In this document: positions 9,761-19,353 of the stretch, piece after piece
Layout: each line of letters begins with the position of its first letter
Numbering within the stretch: position 1 is the first letter of the stretch
NCBI RefSeq assembly: GCF_001653455.1
Contig: NZ_CP011486.1
Location: forward strand, 1-64,000
DNA from: Helicobacter pylori
GTDB taxonomy: Bacteria > Campylobacterota > Campylobacteria > Campylobacterales > Helicobacteraceae
DNA length: 64,000 nt
Reading direction: 5' to 3'
Program-made: the position numbers and the translations under genes
The notes under the pieces: generated by a model
The model's database searches: none
Told to the model about the DNA's origin: nothing
The model's input: the letters and a program-made list of their open reading frames with translations, nothing else

Positions 9761-9896
9761 GCCATAAAAACAAAGATAAGATTATAACTATAAGGATTAT
9801 TAAGTCTATTTATATCAAGTTTCATTAGTTTAAAAATGTAAGGATTAAAAAAGGGGGCGTTATTAACAAACCTTTTTAAGATTTTATTTATTGAGT

Positions 9897-9902
9897 ATAA
9901 TG
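9897..9902 (+). promoter_or_regulatory. -10 box upstream of dnaG
   Basis: TATAAT lies 43 bases before the dnaG ATG; no -35 box is seen. The dnaG start follows GAAAGCG, a weak ribosome site. Confidence 0.5.
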
Positions 9903-9944
9903 TATGAAAGCGAGTTAAATTAAAGAAACAATGAAAGCGTTAAA

Positions 9945-11624
9945 ATGATCCTTAAAAGTTCCGTTGATCGCCTTTTGCAAGTTGCAGATATTGTAGAAGT
10001 CGTTGGCTCTTATGTGGATTTGAGAAAATCAGGTTCTAATTACATGGCTTGTTGCCCTTTTCATGAGGAAAGGAGCGCGAGTTTTAGCGTCAATCAAGTT
10101 AAAGGGTTTTACCATTGCTTTGGGTGCGGGGCGAGCGGGGATAGCATTAAATTTGTGATGGAGTTTGAAAAGCTTTCGTTTGTGGAAGCGCTTGAGAAAT
10201 TAGCCCGCCGATTCAATGTGGCTTTAGAACACGATAAAGGCGTTTATTACGATCACAAAGAAGATTACCACCTTTTAGAAATGGTGAGTTCGTTGTATCA
10301 AGAAGAGCTTTTTAACGCCCCGTTTTTTTTAGATTATTTGCAAAAAAGAGGGCTTAATTTAGAGAGTATTAAAGCGTTTAAATTAGGCTTATGCACAAAT
10401 AGGATTTATCATGGCATTGAAAATAAAAATTTGAATAAGGACAAGCTCCTTGAATTGGGCGTGTTAGGCAAAAACGATAACGATCAGAAAACTTATCTAC
10501 GCTTTTTAGATCGCATCATGTTCCCTATTTATAACCCTAGCGCTCAAGTGGTGGGTTTTGGAGGGCGCACTTTAAAAGAAAAAGCGGCTAAGTATATCAA
10601 TTCGCCCCAAAATAAGCTTTTTGACAAATCCAGTTTGCTTTATGGCTATCATCTAGCTAAAGAAAGCATTTACAAACAAAAACAAGTCATTGTAACCGAG
10701 GGGTATTTAGATGTGATTTTATTGCACCAAGCGGGTTTTAAAAACGCCATAGCCACGCTTGGGACGGCTCTAACGCCATCGCATTTGCCCTTGCTTAAAA
10801 AAGGCGAGCCAGAAATTCTTTTGAGCTATGATGGGGATAAGGCAGGGAGGAATGCGGCGTATAAAGCGAGCTTGATGTTGGCTAAAGAGCAAAGAAAAGG
10901 GGGGGTGATTCTATTTGAAAACAACCTAGACCCAGCGGATATGATCGCTAATAACCAGATTGAAACCTTGAAAAATTGGCTATCGCGCCCCATAGCTTTT
11001 ATTGAATTTGTTTTAAGGCATATGGCGAGCTCTTATGCTTTAGATGACCCTTTAGAAAAAGATAAGGCTCTTAAAGAAATGTTAGGGTTTTTGAAAAACT
11101 TTTCCTTGCTTTTGCAAAGCGAATACAAGCCCTTAATCGCTGCGCTTTTGCAAGTGCCTTCGCATGTTTTAGGGATTAAAGAGCGCTCATCTTTCCAGCC
11201 TTTTTATGCAAAAACAGAAAAATTTAATCATTCTCAAAAGTTTGTGCATGTTTCTAACACGCTCAGTTTGGAATTTTTAGAAAAATTGGTGATCCGCTAT
11301 CTTTTAGAAGACAGGAGTTTGTTGGATTTAGCGGTGGGTTATATCCATAGTGGGGTATTCTTGCATAAAAAACAAGAATTTGACGCTCTGTGTCAAGAAA
11401 AATTAGACGACCCTAAATTAGTTGCGTTATTATTAGATGCGAATTTACCCCTAAAACAAGGGGGGTTTGAAAAGGAATTGCGTTTGTTGATTTTACGCTA
11501 TTTTGAACGCCAACTCAAAGAAATCCCTAAAAGTGCGCTTTCTTTTAGCGAAAAAATGATCGCTTTAAAAAAGGCCCGCCAGGCCATCATTAAATTAAAA
11601 CAAGGAGAATTAGTCGCCATATGA
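9945..11624 (+). CDS. dnaG: DNA primase
   Basis: DnaG makes RNA primers at the replication fork. The 559-residue product has the N-terminal zinc ribbon (C37-x2-H40 ... C58-x2-C61), the RNA polymerase core with FGGRTL near residue 205 and KYINSPQN, then the Toprim acidic motifs VTEGYLDVI (near 248-256) and SYDGDKAGRNA (near 294-304). The C-terminal helicase-binding domain is short and divergent, as in other epsilonproteobacteria. Its stop overlaps the next gene by 4 bases, indicating coupled translation. Confidence 0.96.
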   Translation: MILKSSVDRLLQVADIVEVVGSYVDLRKSGSNYMACCPFHEERSASFSVNQVKGFYHCFGCGASGDSIKFVMEFEKLSFVEALEKLARRFNVALEHDKGVYYDHKEDYHLLEMVSSLYQEELFNAPFFLDYLQKRGLNLESIKAFKLGLCTNRIYHGIENKNLNKDKLLELGVLGKNDNDQKTYLRFLDRIMFPIYNPSAQVVGFGGRTLKEKAAKYINSPQNKLFDKSSLLYGYHLAKESIYKQKQVIVTEGYLDVILLHQAGFKNAIATLGTALTPSHLPLLKKGEPEILLSYDGDKAGRNAAYKASLMLAKEQRKGGVILFENNLDPADMIANNQIETLKNWLSRPIAFIEFVLRHMASSYALDDPLEKDKALKEMLGFLKNFSLLLQSEYKPLIAALLQVPSHVLGIKERSSFQPFYAKTEKFNHSQKFVHVSNTLSLEFLEKLVIRYLLEDRSLLDLAVGYIHSGVFLHKKQEFDALCQEKLDDPKLVALLLDANLPLKQGGFEKELRLLILRYFERQLKEIPKSALSFSEKMIALKKARQAIIKLKQGELVAI

Positions 11625-12673
11625 AAAAGATCAAAGCTTTAGCCTTATTTAGTGGGGGGCTAGACAGTTTGTTATCCATGAAATTACTCATTGATCAAGG
11701 CATTGAAGTAACCGCCTTACACTTTAATATAGGGTTTGGAGGGAATAAGGATAAAAGGGAATATTTTGAAAACGCCACCGTGCAAATCGGAGCTAAACTC
11801 TTGGTGTGCGATATTAGAGAGCAATTTTTTAACGATGTGTTGTTCAAGCCCAAATACGGCTATGGGAAGTATTTCAACCCTTGTATAGACTGCCATGCCA
11901 ACATGTTTAGGAATGCGTTTTATAAAATGCTTGAATTGGATGCTGATTTTGTTTTGAGCGGGGAAGTGCTAGGGCAACGCCCTAAATCTCAAAGAAAAGA
12001 AGCGCTCGATCAAGTGAGAAAATTAGTCAGAGCGGTGGGCGAAGAGGCGCGTTTTGATAAGGTTTTAGACAGAACGCAAGCAAGCAATGAAAAACCGCAG
12101 TTTTTAGATGAATTATTATTAAGACCCATGAGCGCTAAACTTTTAGAACCTACTTTCATGGAAAAAAAGGGTTTTGTTGATAGAGAAAAGCTTTTAGATG
12201 TGAATGGTAGGGGGCGCTCTAGGCAATTGCAAATGATCAAAGATTATGGCTTGAAATATTATGAAAAGCCGGGCGGGGGGTGCTTGCTTACGGATATTCA
12301 AGTGAGTAATAAGATTAAGAATCTAAAAGAATACAGAGAAATGGTGTTTGAAGACAGCGTGATTGTCAAAATCGGGCGCTATTTTGTCTTACCGAATAAC
12401 GCTCGCTTGGTGGTGGCAAGGAATGAAGAAGAAAACCATAAACTAGACATTCAGCACCCCTTAATGGATAAGATTGAATTGCTAGGCTGTAAAGGCCCTT
12501 TGAGTTTGGTGGATAAAAATGCGAGCCAAGAGGATAAAGAATTAGCCGGCCGCATCGCTTTAGGGTATGCTAAAACTTCAAAAAATCAGGCTTATCTCAT
12601 TCAAATAGGGAATGAAAAGCGCGAGCTTTACCCTTTGGATAAAGAGAGCGCTAGAGAATATTTGCTGGCTTAA
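11621..12673 (+). CDS. PP-loop ATP pyrophosphatase-type protein (ThiI/MnmA-like)
   Basis: The 350-residue product begins with the PP-loop SGGLDS at residues 11-16 and has the companion features of this fold, including CIDCHANMF near 90 and LSGEVLGQRP near 112. This places it with the adenylating enzymes that thiolate or otherwise modify tRNA or sulphur carriers. The C-terminal third (LLGCKGPLSLVD, then LAGRIALGYAKTS) resembles a small RNA-binding NFACT-R-like domain. The CxxC and the PP-loop suggest tRNA sulphur chemistry, but the substrate is unknown. It overlaps dnaG by 4 bases (ATGA). Confidence 0.75.
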   Translation: MKKIKALALFSGGLDSLLSMKLLIDQGIEVTALHFNIGFGGNKDKREYFENATVQIGAKLLVCDIREQFFNDVLFKPKYGYGKYFNPCIDCHANMFRNAFYKMLELDADFVLSGEVLGQRPKSQRKEALDQVRKLVRAVGEEARFDKVLDRTQASNEKPQFLDELLLRPMSAKLLEPTFMEKKGFVDREKLLDVNGRGRSRQLQMIKDYGLKYYEKPGGGCLLTDIQVSNKIKNLKEYREMVFEDSVIVKIGRYFVLPNNARLVVARNEEENHKLDIQHPLMDKIELLGCKGPLSLVDKNASQEDKELAGRIALGYAKTSKNQAYLIQIGNEKRELYPLDKESAREYLLA

Positions 12674-12714
12674 AAGGGGATTTTTTTGAGAGTTTTAGGG
12701 GTTTTCTTTTATGC

Positions 12715-12720
12715 TATAAT
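12715..12720 (+). promoter_or_regulatory. Extended -10 box upstream of the gene at 12766
   Basis: The motif TATGCTATAAT is an extended -10 with TGC in front of TATAAT, 46 bases before the ATG. The start codon has a strong AGGAGGT ribosome site. Confidence 0.6.
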
Positions 12721-12765
12721 GAAAAAAGCTCTAATTGGCGTTAAGCTATTTGCTAGGAGGTCTGT

Positions 12766-13593
12766 ATGCAAGAGTTTTTAGGTTTTGGTGTGGTGGGGAA
12801 TTTTGCAGGGCATTTGGAGCAAGCAGGAGAGAGTCATAGTTTTATTAACATGAAAAGCGAAGAAAAGGATGCTCCTAAGGGGTTGTTCCCTTTTTATATC
12901 CCGTATGAACATTGCTATTTGGGGCGTTGTTGCATTAATAATCATAAGATCATTTTGCCCAATGATTTGAATTTAAAGGTGCAAGCCGAGCCAGAAATCG
13001 CTTTGGAATGCGATGTCAAATACGATGAAAAAAATCTAGTAACCAAGCTTGTGCCTAATTTCTTCATGGCGTTTAACGACGCTTCTGTGCGTAATTTAGA
13101 AGCCACAAAACTCTCCCAAAAAAAGAATTTCTCACCGGCTTCTAAAGGTATTGGGCAGAAATTACCCATTGACAGGTTTGTTTATGGAGGGGTGTGCAAC
13201 AACTTTTCTATCGCATCGTTTTTAAAATACAACAATGTTTGGCACATTTATGGGGAAAACAGCAAATTGCTCAAATACGAGTTTTTTTATCAAAAACTCT
13301 TAGACTGGCTCAAAGACCGATTAAACCACCAACAAGACGGCGATTCTTTAGAAGCCTTAAGACCTTTTTTAGAACGCCACCATTTCCCCACTAAAATGAT
13401 TTTTGCGATCGGAGCTACCCCTTATATGCCTTTTGCACAAGAGCATTTTTTGCAAAAGGGCGATGAGGTGGCAATCATTGCTTACAACCATTTGCAATAT
13501 AGTTTTGAAAAGATTCAAAGCTTGTTGGAAGAAGACGCCTTGCAAACCAAAGAACACACTAATCTTTCTTATGTCTATCAAATCGTAGAATAG
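12766..13593 (+). CDS. Conserved hypothetical protein (DUF5718-type)
   Basis: This 275-residue soluble protein starts MQEFLGFGVVGNFAGHLEQA and has no signal peptide or membrane segment. The text VKYDEKNLVTKLVPNFFMAFNDASVR and the later GATPYMPFAQEHFLQKGDEV recall the fumarylacetoacetate-hydrolase-like fold, but I see no complete metal site, so no activity is assigned. It has its own promoter and an excellent AGGAGGT ribosome site, which suggests strong expression. It stands alone between the dnaG unit and comB2. Confidence 0.7.
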   Translation: MQEFLGFGVVGNFAGHLEQAGESHSFINMKSEEKDAPKGLFPFYIPYEHCYLGRCCINNHKIILPNDLNLKVQAEPEIALECDVKYDEKNLVTKLVPNFFMAFNDASVRNLEATKLSQKKNFSPASKGIGQKLPIDRFVYGGVCNNFSIASFLKYNNVWHIYGENSKLLKYEFFYQKLLDWLKDRLNHQQDGDSLEALRPFLERHHFPTKMIFAIGATPYMPFAQEHFLQKGDEVAIIAYNHLQYSFEKIQSLLEEDALQTKEHTNLSYVYQIVE

Positions 13594-13736
13594 TAAGGCT
13601 TTTACCTCTTTAGCTTTGCTTTTTTACCCTTTTAAAGATTAAATCCACCCCTTTTTAGCCCCATTTTAGAGAGTTTTTATGGTTTTTTTGAGATAATTAA
13701 ACCCTATAAAGTTAATTAAAATTAAACAAAAGGGTT

Positions 13737-14021
13737 GTGATGTCCGCTCATTTTTTAAAAATCATTTTTTTAGTAGGCTTGTGTGTTTCCAGCTTGTTCG
13801 CTGAAGGTTTAGAGGGGTTTTTTAACGCCCTAGAAGCCCAGCTTAAAAGCCCCATCGCTAAGGGGATTTTAATGGTAATCTTCATAGGGATCGCTATTTA
13901 TGTGTGGAGGAATTTAGATCGGTGGAAAGAGATTCTATTTACGATCCTTGGCGTGGTGTTTGGAATCTTTTTATTCTTTAAAGCCCCGAGTTTAGCGAAT
14001 TGGTTTATGGGAATTTTTTAA
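13737..14021 (+). CDS. comB2: ComB2, VirB2-like small membrane protein of the competence type IV system
   Basis: The 94-residue product has a signal-like N-terminus ending near SSLFA and two further hydrophobic segments (IAKGILMVIFIGIAIYVW and ILFTILGVVFGIFLFF), the pattern of VirB2 pilin-like proteins. It is the first gene of the comB2-comB3-comB4 cluster of the DNA-uptake machinery that imports DNA across the outer membrane. The stop codon TAA overlaps the comB3 ATG in TAATG. Assignment rests on size, topology and the VirB4 neighbour. Confidence 0.85.
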   Translation: MMSAHFLKIIFLVGLCVSSLFAEGLEGFFNALEAQLKSPIAKGILMVIFIGIAIYVWRNLDRWKEILFTILGVVFGIFLFFKAPSLANWFMGIF

Positions 14022-14284
14022 TGATTATCCTATCAGCGAGCGTGAAGAATTTGCGTGAAATTTCGGTCAAAGAAAAATTTTTGTGGCTGAACGCTAAATC
14101 TTATTTGATTTCTGTTTTTGTGCCTTTTATCTTGCTCCCTTGGATTGATTTGTTGAGCGCTTTTTTATTGTATTTGGGGTTTTTAGCGCTCTTTAGCGTG
14201 CTGGAATTTTTTGATGAAGATATTGCAGATATTATTATCGCCAAAAGCAAGATAAAGACTAAAACCAAAAGTTACAGAGCGTAG
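14021..14284 (+). CDS. comB3: ComB3, VirB3-like membrane protein
   Basis: The 87-residue product (starting MIILSASVKNLREIS) has two close hydrophobic segments in the middle (LISVFVPFILLPWIDLLSAF, then LLYLGFLALFSVLEFF), the VirB3 pattern. I prefer the ATG at 14021, which overlaps the comB2 stop as TAATG, over a TTG seven codons upstream. The next gene, comB4, begins one base after its stop. Confidence 0.85.
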   Translation: MIILSASVKNLREISVKEKFLWLNAKSYLISVFVPFILLPWIDLLSAFLLYLGFLALFSVLEFFDEDIADIIIAKSKIKTKTKSYRA

Positions 14285-14285
14285 A

Positions 14286-16649
14286 ATGCTAGAGAAGCTT
14301 TTAAACGCTGTCAAACAAAAAATTTCAAACTATTTTTTAGGGGTTTTGCCTAAAAGCTATTCTATGAGCGAAGAAAATAATATTCTAGGCTTGTATGATG
14401 AGCATTTTTTACTCACTAAAAATGAAAACCTCGTTGGCGTCCTCCGGTTAGAAGGGGTGAGTTACACCCATTTAAGCACAGAGCAATTGCAAGATCTTTT
14501 CACCGAGCGCCAAATGGCGTTGGATTCTTTAGAAAAAGTCGTGGCGCGAATCGTGGTTAAAAGGCGCAAAATTGATTGCAAGCAAAACATTCAAGCCAAT
14601 TCCCAACACTTGCAAGCGATTTTAAACCAGTTTGAAAACAAAGAAGTGTATGAGAATCAGTATTTTTTAGTTTTAGAAAGCGTGCATTCCTTGCAAGGCG
14701 TTTTAGAGCATAAGAAAAAATCCTTAATGCATGCTAATAGGGAAAATTTTAAGGATATTCTCTCTTATAAAGCGCATTTTTTGCAAGAAACTTTAAGAAG
14801 TTTAGAAATCCAACTCAAAAATTATGCCCCCAAACTCTTAAACTCTAAAGAAGTGTTGAATTTTTACGCAGAATACATCAACGGGTTTGAGCTGCCTTTA
14901 AAGCCTTTAGTAGGGGGGTATTTGAGCGATAGCTATATCGCTAGTTCTGTTACTTTTGAAAAAGATTATTTCATTCAAGAAAGCTTCAATCAAAAAATTT
15001 ACAACCGCTTGATCGGCATTAAAGCTTATGAGAGCGAACGCATCACCTCCATAGCGATCGGAGCGCTTTTATACCAAGAGATGCCCTTAGATATTATCTT
15101 TTCCATAGAGCCAATGAGCGCAAATAAAACGCTGGGTTTTTTAAAAGAAAGGGCTAAGTTTAGCATGTCTCATCTCGTTAAAAACGAGCTGTTAGAATAC
15201 CAAGAATTAGTCAAAACCAAACGCTTATCCATGCAAAAATTCGCCCTAAACATTCTTATTAAAGCCCCTAGTTTAGAAAGTTTAGACACTCAAACGAGCT
15301 TAGTTTTAGGGCTTTTGTTTAAAGAAAACTTAGTGGGCGTTATAGAAACTTTTGGCTTGAAAGGAGGGTATTTTTCCTTTTTCCCTGAACGCATCCATTT
15401 AAACCACCGCTTGCGGTTTTTAACCTCTAAAGCTTTAGCGTGTTTGATGGTGTTTGAAAGGCAAAATTTAGGTTTTAAGGCCAATTCATGGGGGGATAGT
15501 CCTTTGAGCGTGTTTAAAAATTTGGATTATTCCCCTTTTTTATTCAATTTCCACAACCAAGAAGTGAGCCACAAAAACGCCAAAGAAATCCCTAGGGTGA
15601 ACGGGCATACGCTAATCATAGGGGCTACTGGGAGCGGTAAAAGCACGCTGATGAGCTTTTTAATGATGAGCGCTTTAAAATACCAAAACATGCGCCTTTT
15701 GGCCTTTGACAGGATGCAAGGGTTGTATTCTTTCACAGAGTTTTTTAAAGGGCATTACCATGACGGCAAATCTTTTAGCATCAACCCCTTTTGTTTAGAG
15801 CCTAATTTGCAAAATTTAGAATTTTTGCAATCCTTCTTTTTGAGCATGTTTGATCTCACGCCCTCAAGGAATAAAGAAGCTTTAGAAGACATGAATGCGG
15901 TTTCTAGTGCGATTAAAAGCCTTTATGAGACTTTATACCCAAAAGCTTTTAGTTTGCTAGATTTTAAAGAAACGCTTAAAAGAACCTCATCTAACCAATT
16001 GGGTTTGAGTTTAGAGCCGTATTTGCATAACCCCCTTTTTAACGCCTTAAATGATGCGTTCAATTCCAACGCTTTTTTAAATGCAATCAACCTAGACACC
16101 ATCACTCAAAACCCTAAGGACTTAGGGCTTTTAGCCTATTATTTGTTTTATAAAATCTTAGAAGAATCCAGGAAAAACGACAGCGGTTTTTTGGTTTTTT
16201 TAGACGAGTTTAAATCCTATGTGGAAAACGATTTATTGAACACTAAAATCAACGCTTTAATCACGCAAGCCAGAAAAGCTAATGGCGTGGTGGTGTTAGC
16301 CTTGCAAGATATTTACCAATTGAGCGGGGTCAAAAACGCCCATAGCTTTTTAAGCAACATGGGGACTCTTATTTTGTATCCGCAAAAAAACGCCAGAGAA
16401 TTGAAAAATCATTTCAATGTGCCTTTGAGCGAGACTGAAATTTCTTTTTTAGAAAACACCCCCTTGTATGCCAGGCAGGTTTTAGTCAAAAATTTAGGCA
16501 ATGGGAGTTCTAACATGATTGATGTGAGTTTGGAGGGCTTGGGGCGTTATTTGAAAATCTTTAATTCAGATTCTAGCCATGTGAATAAAGTGAAAGCGTT
16601 GCAAAAAGACTACCCTAAAGAATGGCGTGAAAAACTTTTGAAGAGTTAG
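14286..16649 (+). CDS. comB4: ComB4, VirB4-family ATPase of the competence apparatus
   Basis: The 787-residue product is a VirB4/CagE-family ATPase. It has the N-terminal VirB4 domain and, from about residue 440, a P-loop NTPase with Walker A GATGSGKST and, near residue 640, Walker B FLVFLDEFKSYV followed by ITQARKANGVVVLALQD. It powers assembly or DNA transport of the ComB system in the inner membrane. Nothing seems broken. The remaining structural genes comB6-comB10 are at 36.5-40.5 kb. Confidence 0.93.
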   Translation: MLEKLLNAVKQKISNYFLGVLPKSYSMSEENNILGLYDEHFLLTKNENLVGVLRLEGVSYTHLSTEQLQDLFTERQMALDSLEKVVARIVVKRRKIDCKQNIQANSQHLQAILNQFENKEVYENQYFLVLESVHSLQGVLEHKKKSLMHANRENFKDILSYKAHFLQETLRSLEIQLKNYAPKLLNSKEVLNFYAEYINGFELPLKPLVGGYLSDSYIASSVTFEKDYFIQESFNQKIYNRLIGIKAYESERITSIAIGALLYQEMPLDIIFSIEPMSANKTLGFLKERAKFSMSHLVKNELLEYQELVKTKRLSMQKFALNILIKAPSLESLDTQTSLVLGLLFKENLVGVIETFGLKGGYFSFFPERIHLNHRLRFLTSKALACLMVFERQNLGFKANSWGDSPLSVFKNLDYSPFLFNFHNQEVSHKNAKEIPRVNGHTLIIGATGSGKSTLMSFLMMSALKYQNMRLLAFDRMQGLYSFTEFFKGHYHDGKSFSINPFCLEPNLQNLEFLQSFFLSMFDLTPSRNKEALEDMNAVSSAIKSLYETLYPKAFSLLDFKETLKRTSSNQLGLSLEPYLHNPLFNALNDAFNSNAFLNAINLDTITQNPKDLGLLAYYLFYKILEESRKNDSGFLVFLDEFKSYVENDLLNTKINALITQARKANGVVVLALQDIYQLSGVKNAHSFLSNMGTLILYPQKNARELKNHFNVPLSETEISFLENTPLYARQVLVKNLGNGSSNMIDVSLEGLGRYLKIFNSDSSHVNKVKALQKDYPKEWREKLLKS

Positions 16650-16878
16650 TTTAAAAAGTTCGTTTTAATGGAAGCACTCCTATTCAGATGGCTAAGGCAC
16701 ACAAGAAATTAGGGGACTCTGCTGTATTCCTACCCTGAAGCGTTACCCTAAAATCCTATTGCATAGGTCTAAATAAGAGCTTAATGACTATTTTAACTAT
16801 AAAAAGCTTATGTTTTCATAAAAATGTTATGATACGCTCAAATTAGTCAAGCAAAAAATTTCAATTAAAAGGGTTAGA
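16650..16878. other. Intergenic block of unknown role upstream of the lipoprotein gene
   Basis: The segment from about 16675 to 16770 is richer in G+C than nearby intergenic DNA and contains no credible frame longer than a 16-codon start at 16692. It could be a small RNA or a remnant. A -10-like TATGAT at 16828-16833 precedes the TTG-started gene at 16879. Confidence 0.4.
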
Positions 16879-18288
16879 TTGAAAATATTCTTTCTGTTGA
16901 TGTCGGTAATTTTAGGAGTATCATTAACAGGTTGCATAGGCTATCGTATGGACTTAGAGCATTTTAACACGCTTTATTATGAAGAAGGCCCTAAACAAGC
17001 TTATGAATATTCCAAACAATTCACTAAGAAAAAAAAGAACGCTCTTTTATGGGATTTGCAAAATGGCTTGAGCGCTTTATACGCAAGAGATTACAACGAT
17101 TCTTTAGGGGTATTAGATCAAGCCGAACAACGCTTTGATAAGTTGCAAAGCGCTTTTACAAAAGGGGCTGGTTATGTGGGCGCTGCCATGATTAATGATA
17201 ACGTGCGCGCTTATGGAGGGAATATTTATGAGGGCGTTTTAATCAATTATTACAAAGCGATAGACTACATGCTTTTAAATGACAACGCGAACGCTAGGGT
17301 GCAATTCAACCGCGCGAACGAGCGCCAACGCAGGGCTAAAGAATTTTATTACCAAGAAGTGCAAAAGGCCATTAAAGACATCGATTCTAGCAAAAAGCAC
17401 AATATCAATATAGAGCGCTCTAGAGCGGAAGTGAGCGAAATTTTAAACAACACCTATTCCAATTTAGACAAATACGAAGCGTATCAGGGCTTAATTAATC
17501 CGGCGGTTTCGTATCTTTCAGGGTTGTTTTACGCTTTAGATGGGGATAAAAACAAGGGGCTAGGCTATCTTAATGAAGCTTATGGGATCAGCCAAAGCTC
17601 TTTTGTAGCTCAAGATTTGGTTTTTTTTAAAAACCCTAACAAAAGCCATTTCACTTGGATCATCATTGAAGATGGTAAAGAGCCGCAAAAAAGCGAAATT
17701 AAAATTGATGTGCCTATTTTTATGATTGATTCGGTTTATAATGTGAGTTTGGCCTTGCCCAAGCTAGAAAAAGGGGAAGCGTTTTATCAAAATTTCACCT
17801 TAAAAGATGGAGAAAAAGTAACACCCTTTGACACTTTAGCCTCAATAGATGCAGTCGTTGCGAGCGAATTCAGGAAGCAATTGCCCTATATTATCACCAG
17901 AGCGATTTTATCGGCCACTTTCAAGGTGGGCATGCAAGCGGTTGCAAATTATTATTTGGGGTTTGTTGGGGGGTTAGTCACTTCCTTGTATTCAGATGCA
18001 AGCACCTTTGCAGACACGAGAAACACGAGCATTTTTGCCCATAAAATCTATGTCATGCGCATCAAAAACAAAGCCTTTGAACGTTATGAAGTTCAGGCTG
18101 ATTCCATTGACGCTTTTTCGTTTTCCTTAAAGCCTTGTAAAAGATCGTTTGAAAGCCCCAAAGTCATTGACGCTAGGGAATTGCTTTTAGGGTTTGTAGC
18201 TGCTCCGCAAGTCTTTTGCTCTAACCGCCATAATATTTTATATGTGCGCAGTTTTAAAAACGGGTTTGTTTTGAATCATTTGAAATGA
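16879..18288 (+). CDS. Uncharacterised lipoprotein (COG3014 type)
   Basis: The 469-residue product starts at a TTG with AAAAGGG upstream. It has a lipoprotein signal with lipobox SLTGC (Cys19), so the mature protein is probably lipid-anchored in an outer or inner membrane leaflet. The following 230 residues are helical with repeat-like segments (YARDYNDSLGVLDQAEQRF, then YYKAIDYMLLNDNANARV), resembling TPR packing, and a later hydrophobic stretch near residues 340-370 (AILSATFKVGMQAVANYYLG). I recognise the family but no function. Confidence 0.7.
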   Translation: MKIFFLLMSVILGVSLTGCIGYRMDLEHFNTLYYEEGPKQAYEYSKQFTKKKKNALLWDLQNGLSALYARDYNDSLGVLDQAEQRFDKLQSAFTKGAGYVGAAMINDNVRAYGGNIYEGVLINYYKAIDYMLLNDNANARVQFNRANERQRRAKEFYYQEVQKAIKDIDSSKKHNINIERSRAEVSEILNNTYSNLDKYEAYQGLINPAVSYLSGLFYALDGDKNKGLGYLNEAYGISQSSFVAQDLVFFKNPNKSHFTWIIIEDGKEPQKSEIKIDVPIFMIDSVYNVSLALPKLEKGEAFYQNFTLKDGEKVTPFDTLASIDAVVASEFRKQLPYIITRAILSATFKVGMQAVANYYLGFVGGLVTSLYSDASTFADTRNTSIFAHKIYVMRIKNKAFERYEVQADSIDAFSFSLKPCKRSFESPKVIDARELLLGFVAAPQVFCSNRHNILYVRSFKNGFVLNHLK

Positions 18289-18348
18289 TTTAAAAAAACA
18301 AAGGGATTTTAGTTTTTGAAGTGTCGTTAGCATTAGACACAAACACGC

Positions 18349-18354
18349 TATAAT
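18349..18354 (+). promoter_or_regulatory. -10 box upstream of cheV1
   Basis: TATAAT with GC in front lies 34 bases before the cheV1 ATG, which has an AAGGGGAAG ribosome site. Confidence 0.55.
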
Positions 18355-18387
18355 TAACGATACAAAAACCTATGTTAAGGGGAAGTC

Positions 18388-19353
18388 ATGGCTGATAGTT
18401 TGGCAAGCATTGATCAAGTTACGAGCTTGCATAAAAATAACGAGTTGCAATTGTTGTGTTTTAGGTTGGGTAAAAACAAGGATTTGTATGCGGTCAATGT
18501 CTTTAAGATCCGTGAAGTGGTGAAATACCATGGCAACCTCACGATCATCAGCCACGAAAACAATTCGCTCGTTGAAGGGCTAATCATCATCAGAGAGCTT
18601 ACCATTCCTTTGATTGATATGAAAAAATGGTTTTATTATGACAGCCAAAACAAAAACAAGGATTTACGCCCTTATAGGATAGAAAAAGAAGAGAGCGAGG
18701 ACGATATTATTATGATCTGTGAGTTTTCTCGCTGGACTATAGGGGTTAGGATCTATGAAGCGGATAGGATTTTAAGCAAGAAATGGACTGAAATGGAGCA
18801 AAGTGCTGGGCTTGGGGGATCTGCAGGCAACAACAAGCTCGTGAGCCGCACGCGCTATTTTGACGGGCGTTTGGTGCAAGTGGTGGATATTGAAAAAATG
18901 CTTATAGATGTGTTCCCTTGGATTGAAGATGAAAAACACAGCGATTTGGAAACGCTCTCTAAAATCCATTCTAACCAATGCGTTTTGCTTGCTGATGACT
19001 CCCCAAGCGTTTTAAAGACCATGCAAATGATTTTAGACAAATTAGGGGTCAAGCATATTGATTTTATCAATGGTAAAACCTTATTGGAGCATTTGTTCAG
19101 CCCAACAACCGATGTGAGTAATATTGGTCTTATCATCACCGATTTAGAAATGCCAGAAGCGAGCGGTTTTGAAGTGATCAAGCAGGTTAAAAACAACCCT
19201 TTGACTTCAAAAATCCCTATCGTGGTCAATTCTTCTATGAGCGGTAGCTCTAATGAAGACATGGCTAGGAGTTTGAAGGCGGATGATTTCATCTCTAAAT
19301 CTAACCCCAAAGACATCCAGCGAGTGGTTAAGCAGTTTTTGGAATTAGCATGA
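18388..19353 (+). CDS. cheV1: Chemotaxis coupling protein CheV1 (CheW plus receiver domain)
   Basis: The 321-residue product has a CheW-like domain (about 15-175, with LVEGLIIIRELTIPLIDMKKW) and a C-terminal receiver domain (about 195-321) with the acidic pair D203-D204 in LLADDSPSV, the phospho-acceptor D252 in IITDLEMP and the later lysine in DDFISKSNPKD. CheV proteins couple chemoreceptors to CheA, and phosphorylation adjusts the coupling. H. pylori has three; position next to nspC identifies this as CheV1. The stop overlaps the nspC start by 4 bases. Confidence 0.92.
   Translation: MADSLASIDQVTSLHKNNELQLLCFRLGKNKDLYAVNVFKIREVVKYHGNLTIISHENNSLVEGLIIIRELTIPLIDMKKWFYYDSQNKNKDLRPYRIEKEESEDDIIMICEFSRWTIGVRIYEADRILSKKWTEMEQSAGLGGSAGNNKLVSRTRYFDGRLVQVVDIEKMLIDVFPWIEDEKHSDLETLSKIHSNQCVLLADDSPSVLKTMQMILDKLGVKHIDFINGKTLLEHLFSPTTDVSNIGLIITDLEMPEASGFEVIKQVKNNPLTSKIPIVVNSSMSGSSNEDMARSLKADDFISKSNPKDIQRVVKQFLELA

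Noticed and set aside
9781-9786. Second minus-strand TATAAT upstream of groES
   Set aside because: The pair TTGACT/TATAGT with 17-base spacing is much better placed; this one has no -35 box and lies farther upstream.
13194-13588. Several plus- and minus-strand frames inside the gene at 12766
   Set aside because: They lie within a well-supported gene with a strong ribosome site; no independent signals.
16692-16742. A 16-codon frame MAKAHKKLGDSAVFLP as a toxin-type small peptide
   Set aside because: No ribosome site precedes it and it does not resemble the AapA peptides of this species.
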